From Pusillimonas minor (GTDB taxonomy: Bacteria > Pseudomonadota > Gammaproteobacteria > Burkholderiales > Burkholderiaceae_B), in contig NZ_JACJUU010000001.1 of the NCBI RefSeq assembly GCF_014237865.1, forward strand, positions 1 through 64,000: a DNA stretch of 64,000 nucleotides, given 5' to 3'. A model generated the notes under the pieces. That model had not been told where the DNA came from and made no database searches. It saw only the letters and a program-made list of their open reading frames with translations. Both the position numbers and the translations under genes were made by a program. Numbering within the stretch: position 1 is the first letter of the stretch; each line of letters opens with the position of its first letter. This document shows positions 1-8,220 of this stretch, one piece after another.

Positions 1-599
1 CAGTGGGTAGCAACGAATTGCTGTTTACATTTCCGGTAATTAACCTGGCTAAATGGGCTGCAAGGGCCGACGAGCTACACCGCATTGCACCCGCAAACCC
101 CTTTGCCGTCGTGATCCTGGCGCAACTGGCTTGCCGGGCTACGCAAGCATCGGCCCAATCCCGCTTGGTCAGCAAGCTGGAATTGGCTAAACTATTGAAA
201 TATTGGGGTTATGACGTCGACCAGCGCACCGGCTTGTTACGTATCATTGACTCTTTGCTGCTGCTCCCCGAAGAGCTCGACAATGACTTCTTCAACACCC
301 TGACGCAAATCGAGGACGAACAAACCATGGCCTACATTACCAGCATTGAACGTATTTACTGGCAGCGCCACATCGATGAGAACAAGCAAGGGTGGCTGGA
401 AGAAGGGTTGAGCAAGGGCGAGCAATTGGGCCAGCGTCACGGCGCTGCCAACGTACTGCAAACCCTTTTGCAGCAAAAATTCGGCACGCTACCCGACTGG
501 GCGACTGACCAAATCCACCAGGCCGATACCAGCACCTTGCAGCGCTGGGCCATCAACGTCTTAAACGCCCAGACCCTGCAAGCCGTTTTCGAGCAGTAA
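1..599 (+). CDS. Rpn-family nuclease, copy A, C-terminal part (cut by window edge)
   Basis: The reading frame is open from base 1 and aligns almost residue for residue with the C-terminal two thirds of the complete copy at 3919-4899, so this is the 3' part of a third tandem copy whose nuclease domain lies before the window. The visible part is helical and ends with a conserved LQAVFEQ tail. Between the shared segments it carries a short variable insert (KGEQLGQRH) that is shorter in the other copies. An in-frame ATG at 327 is preceded by GAGGA with a 10-nt spacer, so a 90-residue C-terminal product could be made separately. Family: Rpn/YhgA-like recombination-promoting nucleases (transposase_31 fold). 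The N-terminus and its catalytic residues cannot be judged. Confidence 0.85.
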   Translation, partial: VGSNELLFTFPVINLAKWAARADELHRIAPANPFAVVILAQLACRATQASAQSRLVSKLELAKLLKYWGYDVDQRTGLLRIIDSLLLLPEELDNDFFNTLTQIEDEQTMAYITSIERIYWQRHIDENKQGWLEEGLSKGEQLGQRHGAANVLQTLLQQKFGTLPDWATDQIHQADTSTLQRWAINVLNAQTLQAVFEQ

Positions 600-660
600 C
601 CTTTGGCGCAATAGCAGCCGACTAGTTCAGTTTCCGTCACGCAGCAGCCGGCTATTTCCA

Positions 661-753
661 TCCCGCGTACATCTGCGACTATTTTGATTCGCCCCGGGCC
701 GATACAGTCAGCATTCCGCAGCCTTTGCCGCTGCAGCCTTAAGGAATGCCGTC
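661..753 (+). repeat. 93-bp direct repeat upstream of rpn copy B
   Basis: This block, running up to the ATG at 754, is identical base for base to 3826-3918 upstream of copy C. It includes the ribosome-binding site AAGGA 8 nt before the start. Identity continues about 50 bases into the coding sequence. It is probably the promoter/leader carried along with the gene duplication. Identity in non-coding DNA implies a recent duplication, gene conversion or a functional constraint. Confidence 0.85.
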
Positions 754-1067
754 ATGTTCAACACCGCCGTCAACCCCGACTTTGACGGCATCTGGAAAGA
801 CGCCTTAACCCGCTGGCTGCCTGGCTGCATGGCGTTATTCTGGCCCGAGGTGCATGCCCAGGTCGACTGGCGTATAGCGCCGGTGCTGCTGGATAAAGAA
901 CTGCAAAGCTTGCGTAAGATTAACAAGCGGGGCGTAAGATATGTAGACCACCTGGCGCAGGTGCAATTGTGTGGCGGCGGCGCGGCCTTATTGCTTATCC
1001 ATATCGAAGTGCAGGCCGGTAGCGTCAGCCATGACCTGGCCCAGCGCATGTTGGTGTATCGGTTTAG

Positions 1068-2646
1068 CCCGGACTTTTCATCAGCAAAGTGATTCGAACG
1101 TTTTTCGGCCGATTTAGCTGAAGCCGTTCGCAGCGAAGGCAAGACGACGGCGCGGATGTCATTTTATTGATGCAACAGGCGCAATTACCCCAACCCCCGT
1201 TGCTTTATAGCGTGCCGGGGACAGCACTTTTTCAGCGCTACGGGGCCATGGCGTGTGCCGCGTGGGCGAACACATGACGCAAGGGATGGTGTGAGGCCAA
1301 CAGGATACGAACGCGTCGGGTATTGCGCACGATGGCCGCCCCGATCTTGAGCAGTCGCACGCGGATGGTGGCGGCACTGGCCCGTTCCAGTTCTGTGCCG
1401 CGCAGGGCCAATTCACGCAGCCGTTGCATCAGGGTGTAGGCCAGCGCGGCCAGCAGCAGCCGGAACTGGTTTGCCGCAAATCGGTGGCAACTGGCGCGGG
1501 TGCCGAACAGGTCGAGCTGCGCTTCCTTGATGCGGTTCTCGGCTTCACCCCGGGCACAATACAGCTGATCGTACAGCTGTACCGCATCGGCCTCAGAACT
1601 GGCAATGTTGGTGACGACGAAGCGCGGGTTCGCGCCCTGGGCACCGTATTCCAGGCGGGTGAGTACGCGTCGCGGTCGGTTCCAGGACGCGGCCGCATAA
1701 CTGAATTGGCTGACCAGGCGCTGCTTGGATCCGGTGCGTCGGTAGTCACGTTCGAGCACCTGTTCGGCCAGTTTCACACGCGCCTGAAGGCGCGTGTTGC
1801 GGGCTAGGCCGATGATGTACCGCACGTTGGCCCGCTCGCACCAGCGCAGCAGACGCTGACGACAGAATCCGGAGTCGCCCCGGATGATGATCTTCACATC
1901 CGGCCAGGTCTGACGCAGCCGTGTCACCAGCAGCCGCAGCACGGCCGCTGCATGCCGGGCACCGTCAATGCGGCTGGGTCGCAGCAGGCAGGCCAGCATC
2001 GACTGGCCGCAGAACACGTACAGCGGCAGGTAGCAGTGGTGGTCGTAATAGGCGTGGAACTGCTTGAGTTCCTGTTCACCATGTAACGGGATATCCGAGG
2101 CGTCGACATTCAGAATCAACTCTTGGGGTGGGCTGGCAAAGCTGGCAATGAAGTGCTCGACCAGAACCTGATGCAGCGCCCAGGCATCGGCGCGGCTGGC
2201 ACCGGTCTCGAGCCGACTGAGTGTGGGCGAACTGGCCAGTGCCTGATCGCGCCCGACGGCCGTTTGCATCAACAGGTCCGAGCGCAGCGTGTCGTGATCG
2301 TTCAGGTCTTCGTAGCCGCAGCACAGGCCATACAGGCGCTGGGCGATGAGATCGCGCAGGCGGTGGCGAATCCGACCCCCGGCACGTCGATCGGTCAACG
2401 CCTTGGCGGCCAGACGCGACAAACCGGTGCGCGCATCAATCTGTCGCAACAGCATCAGCCCGCCATCGGAACTGAGGTCACCACCCTGGAAATTGGCCTG
2501 CAAATGACTGCGTCCAAGGCGCCCAAAGTTCAGTTGTTCAGTGGTACGATTTGGCATCGGCGCTACCTTCCCGAAATCTTGTTTCGCACCTCGATTTTAT
2601 GCGGGCTTAAAGGTATGCGCCGATTCCTTTTGGTGAAATTTCCGGG
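1068..2646 (-). mobile_element. IS1380-family insertion sequence, 1579 bp
   Basis: The element is bounded by imperfect terminal inverted repeats: CCCGGACTTTTCATCA at the left end and CCCGGAAATTTCACCA read inward from the right end (13 of 16 match). A 4-bp target duplication, TTAG, lies at 1064-1067 and 2647-2650. It holds one transposase gene on the minus strand. Size, single DDE transposase, CCCGG-type ends and short duplication all agree with the IS1380 family. Excision in silico restores the host rpn frame. About 170 bp beyond the transposase stop (1068-1237) show no gene. Confidence 0.93.
1238..2557 (-). CDS. IS1380-family transposase
   Basis: A 439-residue DDE transposase. Visible family marks are an N-terminal segment with SSDGGLMLLRQID, a DxxD-like core at LNVDASDIPLHGEQE, the central IIIRGDSGFCRQRLLRWCE motif with its catalytic aspartate, and a distal CARGEAENRIKE glutamate-containing helix. 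The ORF is full length with no frameshift, so the element may still be active. It lies inside the TIR-bounded element and is oriented opposite to the rpn genes. It starts at an ATG at 2557 and ends at TAG 1238-1240. Confidence 0.95.
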   Translation of the reverse strand: MPNRTTEQLNFGRLGRSHLQANFQGGDLSSDGGLMLLRQIDARTGLSRLAAKALTDRRAGGRIRHRLRDLIAQRLYGLCCGYEDLNDHDTLRSDLLMQTAVGRDQALASSPTLSRLETGASRADAWALHQVLVEHFIASFASPPQELILNVDASDIPLHGEQELKQFHAYYDHHCYLPLYVFCGQSMLACLLRPSRIDGARHAAAVLRLLVTRLRQTWPDVKIIIRGDSGFCRQRLLRWCERANVRYIIGLARNTRLQARVKLAEQVLERDYRRTGSKQRLVSQFSYAAASWNRPRRVLTRLEYGAQGANPRFVVTNIASSEADAVQLYDQLYCARGEAENRIKEAQLDLFGTRASCHRFAANQFRLLLAALAYTLMQRLRELALRGTELERASAATIRVRLLKIGAAIVRNTRRVRILLASHHPLRHVFAHAAHAMAP

Positions 2647-3469
2647 TTAGGCTTATGGAAAAGCACCCGCGCCACAGTCACTTTTCTTGCACTATTTTGC
2701 TCGACAGGGCGCATGGCGCCGACACTGAGAGCTACCGAGCGGCAGTGGGTAGCAACGAATTGCTGTTTACCTTCCCGGTAATTAACCTGGCTAAATGGGC
2801 CGCAAGAGCCGACGAGCTGCACCGCATTGCACCCAAAAACCCCTTTGCCGTCGTAATCCTGGCGCAACTGGCCTGTCGGGCCACACAGGCATCCGCCGAA
2901 TCCCGCTTGGTGAGCAAGCTGGAATTGGCTAAACTATTGAAATATTGGGGTTATGACGTTGGGCAACGCATTAACCTGTTGCGCATCATCGATTCATTAC
3001 TGATACTGCCCAAAGCCATGGAAGATACTTTCATGACAACCCTGACGACGCATATCGAGGAGCCGCAAGCCATGTCATTCATCAGTAACATCGAGCGCTA
3101 CTACTGGCAGCGCCACATCGATGAGAACAAGCAGGGGTGGCTGGAAGAGGGGCTCAGCAAAGGCGAGCGCCATGGCGCCGCCGATGTACTGCAAACTCTT
3201 TTGCAGCAAAAATTTGGCACGCTACCCGACTGGGCGACTGACCAAATCCACCAGGCCGACACCAGCACCCTGCAACGCTGGGCCATCAACGTCTTGAGCG
3301 CCCAAACACTGCAAGCCGTTTTCGAGCAGTAATCCTCGGCGCCCAGTAGCGCACAAAACCCCCTCAGCAATGGCACACACCGCTGTTCCGTGGCCTAAAA
3401 CAACGCTGCAACACCCTGACACAACCCGCACCCCACCCAAAAATAGCTCGATGAACACCAACCGCCCCA

Positions 3470-3686
3470 GCCGATGCGGGGTGTGGCGCCGGGCGGGCTT
3501 TGAGCGTGCCGGCGGGCCGGCCTTGGCCGTGGGTGCAAGGGCGCGGCTGTTCGAGCGAATCGTTTTCGACCAGCCGGGGGCTGGTCGATCTCGCGAGTTC
3601 CGCGTCCGCCACGGCCAAGGCCTGGACGCCGGGCAGCCCCGCAGGGGCCACGCGATCGCCCGCCCGGCGCCACACCCCGCATCGGC
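3470..3686. repeat. 217-bp nested palindromic element downstream of rpn copy B
   Basis: Bases 3470-3498 and 3658-3686 form a perfect 29-bp inverted repeat at the ends. Inside, 3519-3532 pairs perfectly with 3609-3622 (14 bp). At the centre, 3566-3575 pairs with 3579-3588 (10 bp, loop GGG). The whole could fold into one long stem-loop as RNA or extruded DNA. No protein of its own is credible. A decayed relative lies at 5037-5214 at the same place behind copy C. The 586-bp gap 3333-3918 otherwise holds a stretch of about 110 bp (3338-3450) shared with 4902-5013 and the leader repeat. Possible natures: a MITE/REP-like element, a structured RNA, or a site acted on by the neighbouring nuclease. 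None can be proven here. Confidence 0.85.
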
Positions 3687-3825
3687 ATGCGCCGACGTCA
3701 CGCATTCGCCAGGTACGCGCAAATGCAATTTACATTCCTCGGCAACTCACAGACCGCTAATCAGCCTTCCGACACACCGCAACCGGCTAGTTAATATTCC
3801 GGTAAACCGAAGCTGGATTTTTTCG

Positions 3826-3918
3826 TCCCGCGTACATCTGCGACTATTTTGATTCGCCCCGGGCCGATACAGTCAGCATTCCGCAGCCTTTGCCGCTGCA
3901 GCCTTAAGGAATGCCGTC
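3826..3918 (+). repeat. 93-bp direct repeat upstream of rpn copy C
   Basis: This is the second copy of the block at 661-753, identical in all 93 positions. It ends with AAGGA at 3906-3910, 8 nt before the ATG at 3919, and probably carries the promoter and leader of copy C. Confidence 0.85.
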
Positions 3919-4899
3919 ATGTTCAACACCGCCGTCAACCCCGACTTTGACGGCATCTGGAAAGACGCTTTAACCCGCTGGCTGCCCGATTGCATCGAAC
4001 TATTCTGGCCCGAGGTGCATGCCCAGGTTGACTGGCACATCGCGCCGGTATTGCTAGATAAAGAACTGCAAAGCTTGCGTAAAATCAACAAACGCAGCGT
4101 GCGCTATGTAGACCACTTGGCCCAGTTGCAATTGCTCGGTGGCAGCGTGGCCTTATTGCTTATCCATATCGAAGTGCAGGCCGGCAAAGTCAGCCTCGAC
4201 CTTGCCCAGCGCATGTTGGTGTATCGATTTCGGCTAATGGAAAAACACCCGCACCACAGCCACTTTTCTTGCGCTATTTTGCTCGACAGAGCCGATGGCG
4301 CCGACACCGAAAGCTACCGAGCGGCAGTGGGTAGCAACGAATTGCTGTTTACATTTCCGGTTATTAACCTGGCTAAATGGGCAGCAAGGACTGACGAACT
4401 GCGTGACATCGCCCCTAACAATCCTTTCGCCGTGGTTGTATTGGCCCAACTGGCCTGTCGGGCCACGCAAGCATCCGCCGAATCTCGCTTGGTGAGCAAG
4501 CTGGAATTGGCTAAACTACTGAAATATTGGGGTTATGACGTCGATCAGCGCACCGGCTTGTTGCGCATCATTGACTCTTTGCTGCTACTGCCCGAAGAGC
4601 TCGACAACAATTTCTTCAATACCCTGACCCTGATAGAGGACGAACAGACCATGGCCTACATTACCAGCATCGAGCGTATCTATTGGCAACGTCATATCGA
4701 CGAGCGCAAGCAGGGGTGGTTTGACGAAGGTTCAACCAAAGGCGCTGCCAACGTACTGCAAACTCTTTTGCAACAAAAGTTCGGCCCACTCCCCGACTGG
4801 GCTGCCGACCAAATCCACCAGGCCGACACCAGCACCCTGCAACGCTGGGCCGTCAACGTCTTGAACGCCCAGACCCTGCAAGCCGTTTTCGAGCAGTAA
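3919..4899 (+). CDS. Rpn-family recombination-promoting nuclease, copy C (intact)
   Basis: A 326-residue protein. Residues 1-110 carry a PD-(D/E)XK-type core: the aspartate of VRYVDHL (D65) and the E-V-Q of IHIEVQ (E85, Q87) are the expected catalytic residues of Rpn proteins. The rest is helical and matches copies A and B. Rpn proteins are DNA endonucleases that promote RecA-independent recombination in E. coli, and some act as phage-defence toxins. An internal ATG at 4651 is preceded by AGAGGA with a 10-nt spacer and would give an 82-residue C-terminal protein, like the intragenic antitoxins known in this family. That part is inference. The start at 3919 has a good AAGGA site. The GERHGA-type linker seen in A and B is shortened here. 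Confidence 0.88.
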   Translation: MFNTAVNPDFDGIWKDALTRWLPDCIELFWPEVHAQVDWHIAPVLLDKELQSLRKINKRSVRYVDHLAQLQLLGGSVALLLIHIEVQAGKVSLDLAQRMLVYRFRLMEKHPHHSHFSCAILLDRADGADTESYRAAVGSNELLFTFPVINLAKWAARTDELRDIAPNNPFAVVVLAQLACRATQASAESRLVSKLELAKLLKYWGYDVDQRTGLLRIIDSLLLLPEELDNNFFNTLTLIEDEQTMAYITSIERIYWQRHIDERKQGWFDEGSTKGAANVLQTLLQQKFGPLPDWAADQIHQADTSTLQRWAVNVLNAQTLQAVFEQ

Positions 4900-5036
4900 T
4901 TCTCGGCGCCCAGTAGCGCACAAAACCCCCTCAGCAATGGCACACACCGCTGTTCTGGGGCCTAAAACAACGCTGCAACACCCTGACACAACCCGCACCC
5001 CACCCAAAAATAGCTAGCTAAACGCCAACCGCCCCG

Positions 5037-5214
5037 GCTGATGCGGGGTGCGGCGCCGGGCGGGCTTTGAGCGTGCCGGCGGACGGGCCTTGGCCGTGGG
5101 TGCAAGGGCGCGGCTGTTCGAGCGAATCGTTTTCGACCAGCCGGGGGCTGGTCGATCTCGCGAGTTCCGCAGGGGCCACGCGATCGCCCGCCTGGAGCCA
5201 CACCCTGCATCGGC
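5037..5214. repeat. Decayed second copy of the nested palindrome, behind rpn copy C
   Basis: This is the homologue of 3470-3686, shorter by 39 bp. The missing part lies between two CCGC words and removes the right arm of the middle stem. The outer arms carry several mismatches that are not compensated. The central 10-bp hairpin (TCGACCAGCC, GGG loop) is unchanged. The stretch 4900-5036 before it repeats 3333-3469 closely. So the whole 4900-5255 gap is a copy of the region behind copy B, followed by about 40 bp of unremarkable sequence. Confidence 0.8.
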
Positions 5215-5255
5215 ATGCGCTAACATCACCCAAAACCAATACAAAAAAGTCCCCC

Positions 5256-5480
5256 ATGCACGAATCCGACTACCGCAAACTCATCGACGAACTCCAAACC
5301 GTCATCCGCAACACCTTAAAACTACTCGACGCCTTCGAAGACTCCGGCATGAACGAGCACATGATCGACGACTACGAGCGGTTGCACAGCATATTAAACA
5401 CCGCCATCGCCGACCAGCGCCGATACCACGCCGAACTTCTCGACATGCTCAAGCAAAACAACCCACCCCTCGGCGGGTAA
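5256..5480 (+). CDS. Small hypothetical helical protein
   Basis: 74 residues starting MHESDYRKLIDELQTVIRN. It is charged and predicted helical, with no signal peptide or membrane segment and no motif I recognise. The ATG at 5256 has no clear Shine-Dalgarno sequence. It ends 45 bp before the Na/Pi cotransporter gene on the same strand, so the two may be cotranscribed. Codon use is typical of the neighbourhood, which supports a real gene. Function unknown. Confidence 0.55.
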   Translation: MHESDYRKLIDELQTVIRNTLKLLDAFEDSGMNEHMIDDYERLHSILNTAIADQRRYHAELLDMLKQNNPPLGG

Positions 5481-5525
5481 ACTCCCCTTTTACCCGCAAC
5501 ACAACGCCAAGCGCCCCAAAACTCA

Positions 5526-7310
5526 ATGTCAGACATCCTGTTCCCGTTCATCGGCGGCATCGGCCTGTTTCTTATTGGCATGATGCTGCTGTCCGAAGGC
5601 CTGGTCTCGTTTGCCGGTCCTGCCCTGCGCAGCGCCCTCATCCGCTTCACCGGCACCCCCTTCAAAGCCTTCCTGTCGGGCACGCTTACCACCGCACTGG
5701 TTCAGTCATCCAGCGCCACCACCGTCACCATCATTGGCTTTGTCAGCGCCGGGCTCATCACCTTCACTCAGGCCGTCGGCTTTGTCATCGGCACCAGCCT
5801 GGGCAACACCGCCACCGGCTGGATCGTTGCCGTCATCGGCCTGAAAATAAAATTCGGCTTTTACACCCTGCCCCTTATCGGCATCGGCGCCCTGCTCAAA
5901 CTGCTGGGCCGGGGCCGCATCCGCGACCTGGGCGTTGCCCTGGCCGGCTTCGGCATGCTCTTCCTGGGCCTTACCACCCTGCAAGACAGCATGCGCGAAC
6001 TGTCATCCCTTGTTGACTTCGCCTCATTGCCCGTCGGCGGCTTCTGGGCGCATATCGTCGTCATGCTCTTTGGCCTTGTGCTCACCATCATCCTGCAGTC
6101 ATCGTCGGCCGCCATCGCCACCACCCTCACCGCCCTGTACACCCAAACCATCAACTTCGAACAAGCCGGCGCCCTCGTCATCGGCGCGTCTATTGGCACC
6201 ACCGTCACCGGCATTCTCGTCACCATTGGCGCCACCGTGGCCGCCAAGCGCACCGCCGTCGCCAACATCGTCTTCAACCTCGTCGCCGGCGTCATCGCCA
6301 TCATTCTTTTCCCTGGCTTGCTGGCCGCCACCAAGTTTTTAAGCCAAAACGTCGAAATAGAGCCCGGCACCATCGGCCTCGTCCTCTTCCACACCCTGTT
6401 CATCGGCCTGGGCGTCGTCCTCTTCATGCCCTTTACCACCCAATTTGCCCGGTTCGTCGAACGCCTGTTGCCCGAAAAGGAGGAAGACATCGCCGGCAAC
6501 CTCGACAACAGTACCCTGGGTGTCCCCGAAGTCGCCCTGGAGGCCTCACAACGTGCCCTGGAAAAAATCGCAACGCTGCTCTTTTCCACCTACGAAGACG
6601 CCTGCAAACAGCCCGGCACGGCCATTGACGCCACACTGCTTGACCGCACCCGTATTGCGCTTGACCGGGCCTACGACTTCATCAGCCGTGTTCCCCTTGA
6701 AAGCGACCAGAACAAACTGGCCGAGCAACGCATCGCTCAATTGCATGCCGCCGACCACCTCATCCGTTTTCGGCAACGGCTGTTCGAACTCACCACACAA
6801 CCCATCGACTTTGCCGGCCCCGACTATCAATGGGCGCTTGAGCACAACCTACGCATGCTGGAATTGGCCCGCGCCAGCACACAACGCGACGCCACCCAAG
6901 ACACCATTGAAGAAATTGGCCGTGAAGCCGGCACACTGGAAGGCCTCTCGCGCCAGTTGCGGCACGATATCCTTCAAGGTGGCGGCCGGCGCCACGCGGC
7001 GGCTGCCCAGTTACTGCACACCACCGACGCCATCCGCTGGCTTGAACGCAGCGGGCATCATATTTGGCGTATCTGCCACTACCTGACCGAAAGCCGGGTC
7101 AACGGCCACCCCGTTGCTGAACCGGTTATTGAAGAAACGCCACCCGCCGTAACCGAAACGCAGGCTGCAGCTCAAGCCGATGCCGGCATCGAGCACGCGC
7201 CTGGCGAACAACCAGCAACATCACCGGCCACAGAATCGGCCGCAAGCATCCAACCAACCGCACCAGAAACCAGCGATGCCCCGCCGACAACTGAAACACA
7301 GCAACGTTAA
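5526..7310 (+). CDS. Na/Pi-cotransporter II-related protein
   Basis: 594 residues. The N-terminal half has the two repeated Na+/phosphate cotransporter motifs, with QSSSATTVTIIGFVSAG near residue 60 and ILQSSSAAIATTLTALY near residue 190, set in about eight to nine membrane helices. Residues 320-540 form a soluble PhoU-like helical domain. The last 50 residues are a low-complexity Ala/Pro/Thr/Glu tail. This is the layout of NptA/YjbB-type inner-membrane proteins, which move phosphate with sodium and in E. coli YjbB mainly export it. No pho regulatory genes lie nearby. Starts at ATG 5526. Confidence 0.9.
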   Translation: MSDILFPFIGGIGLFLIGMMLLSEGLVSFAGPALRSALIRFTGTPFKAFLSGTLTTALVQSSSATTVTIIGFVSAGLITFTQAVGFVIGTSLGNTATGWIVAVIGLKIKFGFYTLPLIGIGALLKLLGRGRIRDLGVALAGFGMLFLGLTTLQDSMRELSSLVDFASLPVGGFWAHIVVMLFGLVLTIILQSSSAAIATTLTALYTQTINFEQAGALVIGASIGTTVTGILVTIGATVAAKRTAVANIVFNLVAGVIAIILFPGLLAATKFLSQNVEIEPGTIGLVLFHTLFIGLGVVLFMPFTTQFARFVERLLPEKEEDIAGNLDNSTLGVPEVALEASQRALEKIATLLFSTYEDACKQPGTAIDATLLDRTRIALDRAYDFISRVPLESDQNKLAEQRIAQLHAADHLIRFRQRLFELTTQPIDFAGPDYQWALEHNLRMLELARASTQRDATQDTIEEIGREAGTLEGLSRQLRHDILQGGGRRHAAAAQLLHTTDAIRWLERSGHHIWRICHYLTESRVNGHPVAEPVIEETPPAVTETQAAAQADAGIEHAPGEQPATSPATESAASIQPTAPETSDAPPTTETQQR

Positions 7311-7365
7311 ACTACCGGGGGGTTACAGTCGTTAACCCGGTAAGACATCCCTTTAAAAGCAGCTC

Positions 7366-8220
7366 ATGAATCCATCCACCCTCATCGGTATCGTCGCCAG
7401 TATTCTGTTGCTGGGGGTCGTCTTGTTCTTCTCGGCCGACGACCCAACCCTTTTCATCGACCTGCCCGGGCTGGGCATTGTGCTTATTGGTACGCTGGCC
7501 GCCACCTTCATCAGCTACCCCCTGCGCGAAGTCGTTCGCATTTTCGGCCTGCTAGGCACCGTCATGCGCAACGAGCGCCTGTACACCCAAGACGACATCG
7601 AAGAACTGGTCGCTATCTCCAAACTATGGATGTCCGGCAGTATCCGCCAGGTAGAACAGGCACTGGAAAAAGTACACAACCCGTTTCTTAAAACCGGCGT
7701 CCAGCTCATTATTGACCACACCCCCGAAGAAGACGTCGTCAAGCTTATGCACTGGCGCATTGCGCGCCTGCGCGCCAAAGAACACGCCGAAGCCCAGTTG
7801 TTTCGTACCATGGCGGCCTTTGCCCCGGCCTTCGGCATGATCGGCACGCTGATTGGCCTAGTCAACCTCATGTTCATGATTGGCGACGGCGACATGGCGT
7901 CTATTGGCCAGCAAATGTCGCTGGCCCTCATGACCACGTTTTACGGTATTTTGCTGGCCAACCTTATCTTCAAGCCCGTCGCCGTCAAGCTCGAGCGCCG
8001 TACCGAACAGCGCGTGGCGCTGATGAATATGGTCATGCAAGGCATATCCATGATGAGCCAGAAACGTCGCCCCGCTTTCATGCGCGAAACGCTGAACACC
8101 TTCATGGCCGAGTACGACGACGAACTGAACGACGACGAAAGCCGCCGCCTGTTTGGTGAAAACGGCAAAGGTGCAGACAAGGCCGACGACAGCCAGCCGG
8201 CAGGCCAGACGGGGTCGTAA
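7366..8220 (+). CDS. MotA/PomA-like proton or sodium channel subunit
   Basis: 284 residues with the MotA layout: two helices near the N-terminus (LIGIVASILLLGVVLFF and a second ending in ATFISYPL), a cytoplasmic domain, and two C-terminal helices (FAPAFGMIGTLIGLVNLMF and LMTTFYGILLANLIFKPVAVKLE). The GTLIGL segment is the family hallmark. With the next gene it should form a peptidoglycan-anchored stator or stator-like energiser. There are no flagellar structural or chemotaxis genes around it, so a non-flagellar role is possible. Its TAA overlaps the following ATG by one base (TAATG), implying translational coupling. Confidence 0.88.
   Translation: MNPSTLIGIVASILLLGVVLFFSADDPTLFIDLPGLGIVLIGTLAATFISYPLREVVRIFGLLGTVMRNERLYTQDDIEELVAISKLWMSGSIRQVEQALEKVHNPFLKTGVQLIIDHTPEEDVVKLMHWRIARLRAKEHAEAQLFRTMAAFAPAFGMIGTLIGLVNLMFMIGDGDMASIGQQMSLALMTTFYGILLANLIFKPVAVKLERRTEQRVALMNMVMQGISMMSQKRRPAFMRETLNTFMAEYDDELNDDESRRLFGENGKGADKADDSQPAGQTGS

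Larger units (their letters stand above)
754..3332 (+). pseudogene. Rpn-family nuclease, copy B, interrupted by an IS1380-family element
   Basis: Bases 754-1067 encode the N-terminal PD-(D/E)XK part and 2651-3332 the rest. Removing 1068-2650 (the IS plus one TTAG target copy) gives 996 bases, exactly 332 codons, with the junction reading Y-R-F-R-L-M-E-K, as in intact copy C (326 aa). The gene was therefore intact until the insertion. As it stands, the first part ends at a stop inside the IS (1090-1092). The second part could still be translated from internal starts, including ATG 3072 behind GAGGAG with a 9-nt spacer, which would give an 86-residue C-terminal protein. Predicted role when intact: DNA endonuclease of the Rpn family. 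Confidence 0.9.

Noticed and set aside
754-1092. Short complete gene of 112 codons
   Set aside because: Its end is read from the IS; the true gene continues at 2651 after removal of the element.
1-5214. Repeated blocks as a possible CRISPR array
   Set aside because: The repeats are gene-sized with leader and palindromes; there are no short regular repeats and spacers.
5048-6016. Long open frame rich in Arg and His
   Set aside because: It overlaps the palindrome, the small 74-residue gene and the start of the Na/Pi transporter in another frame; composition is that of an out-of-frame shadow.
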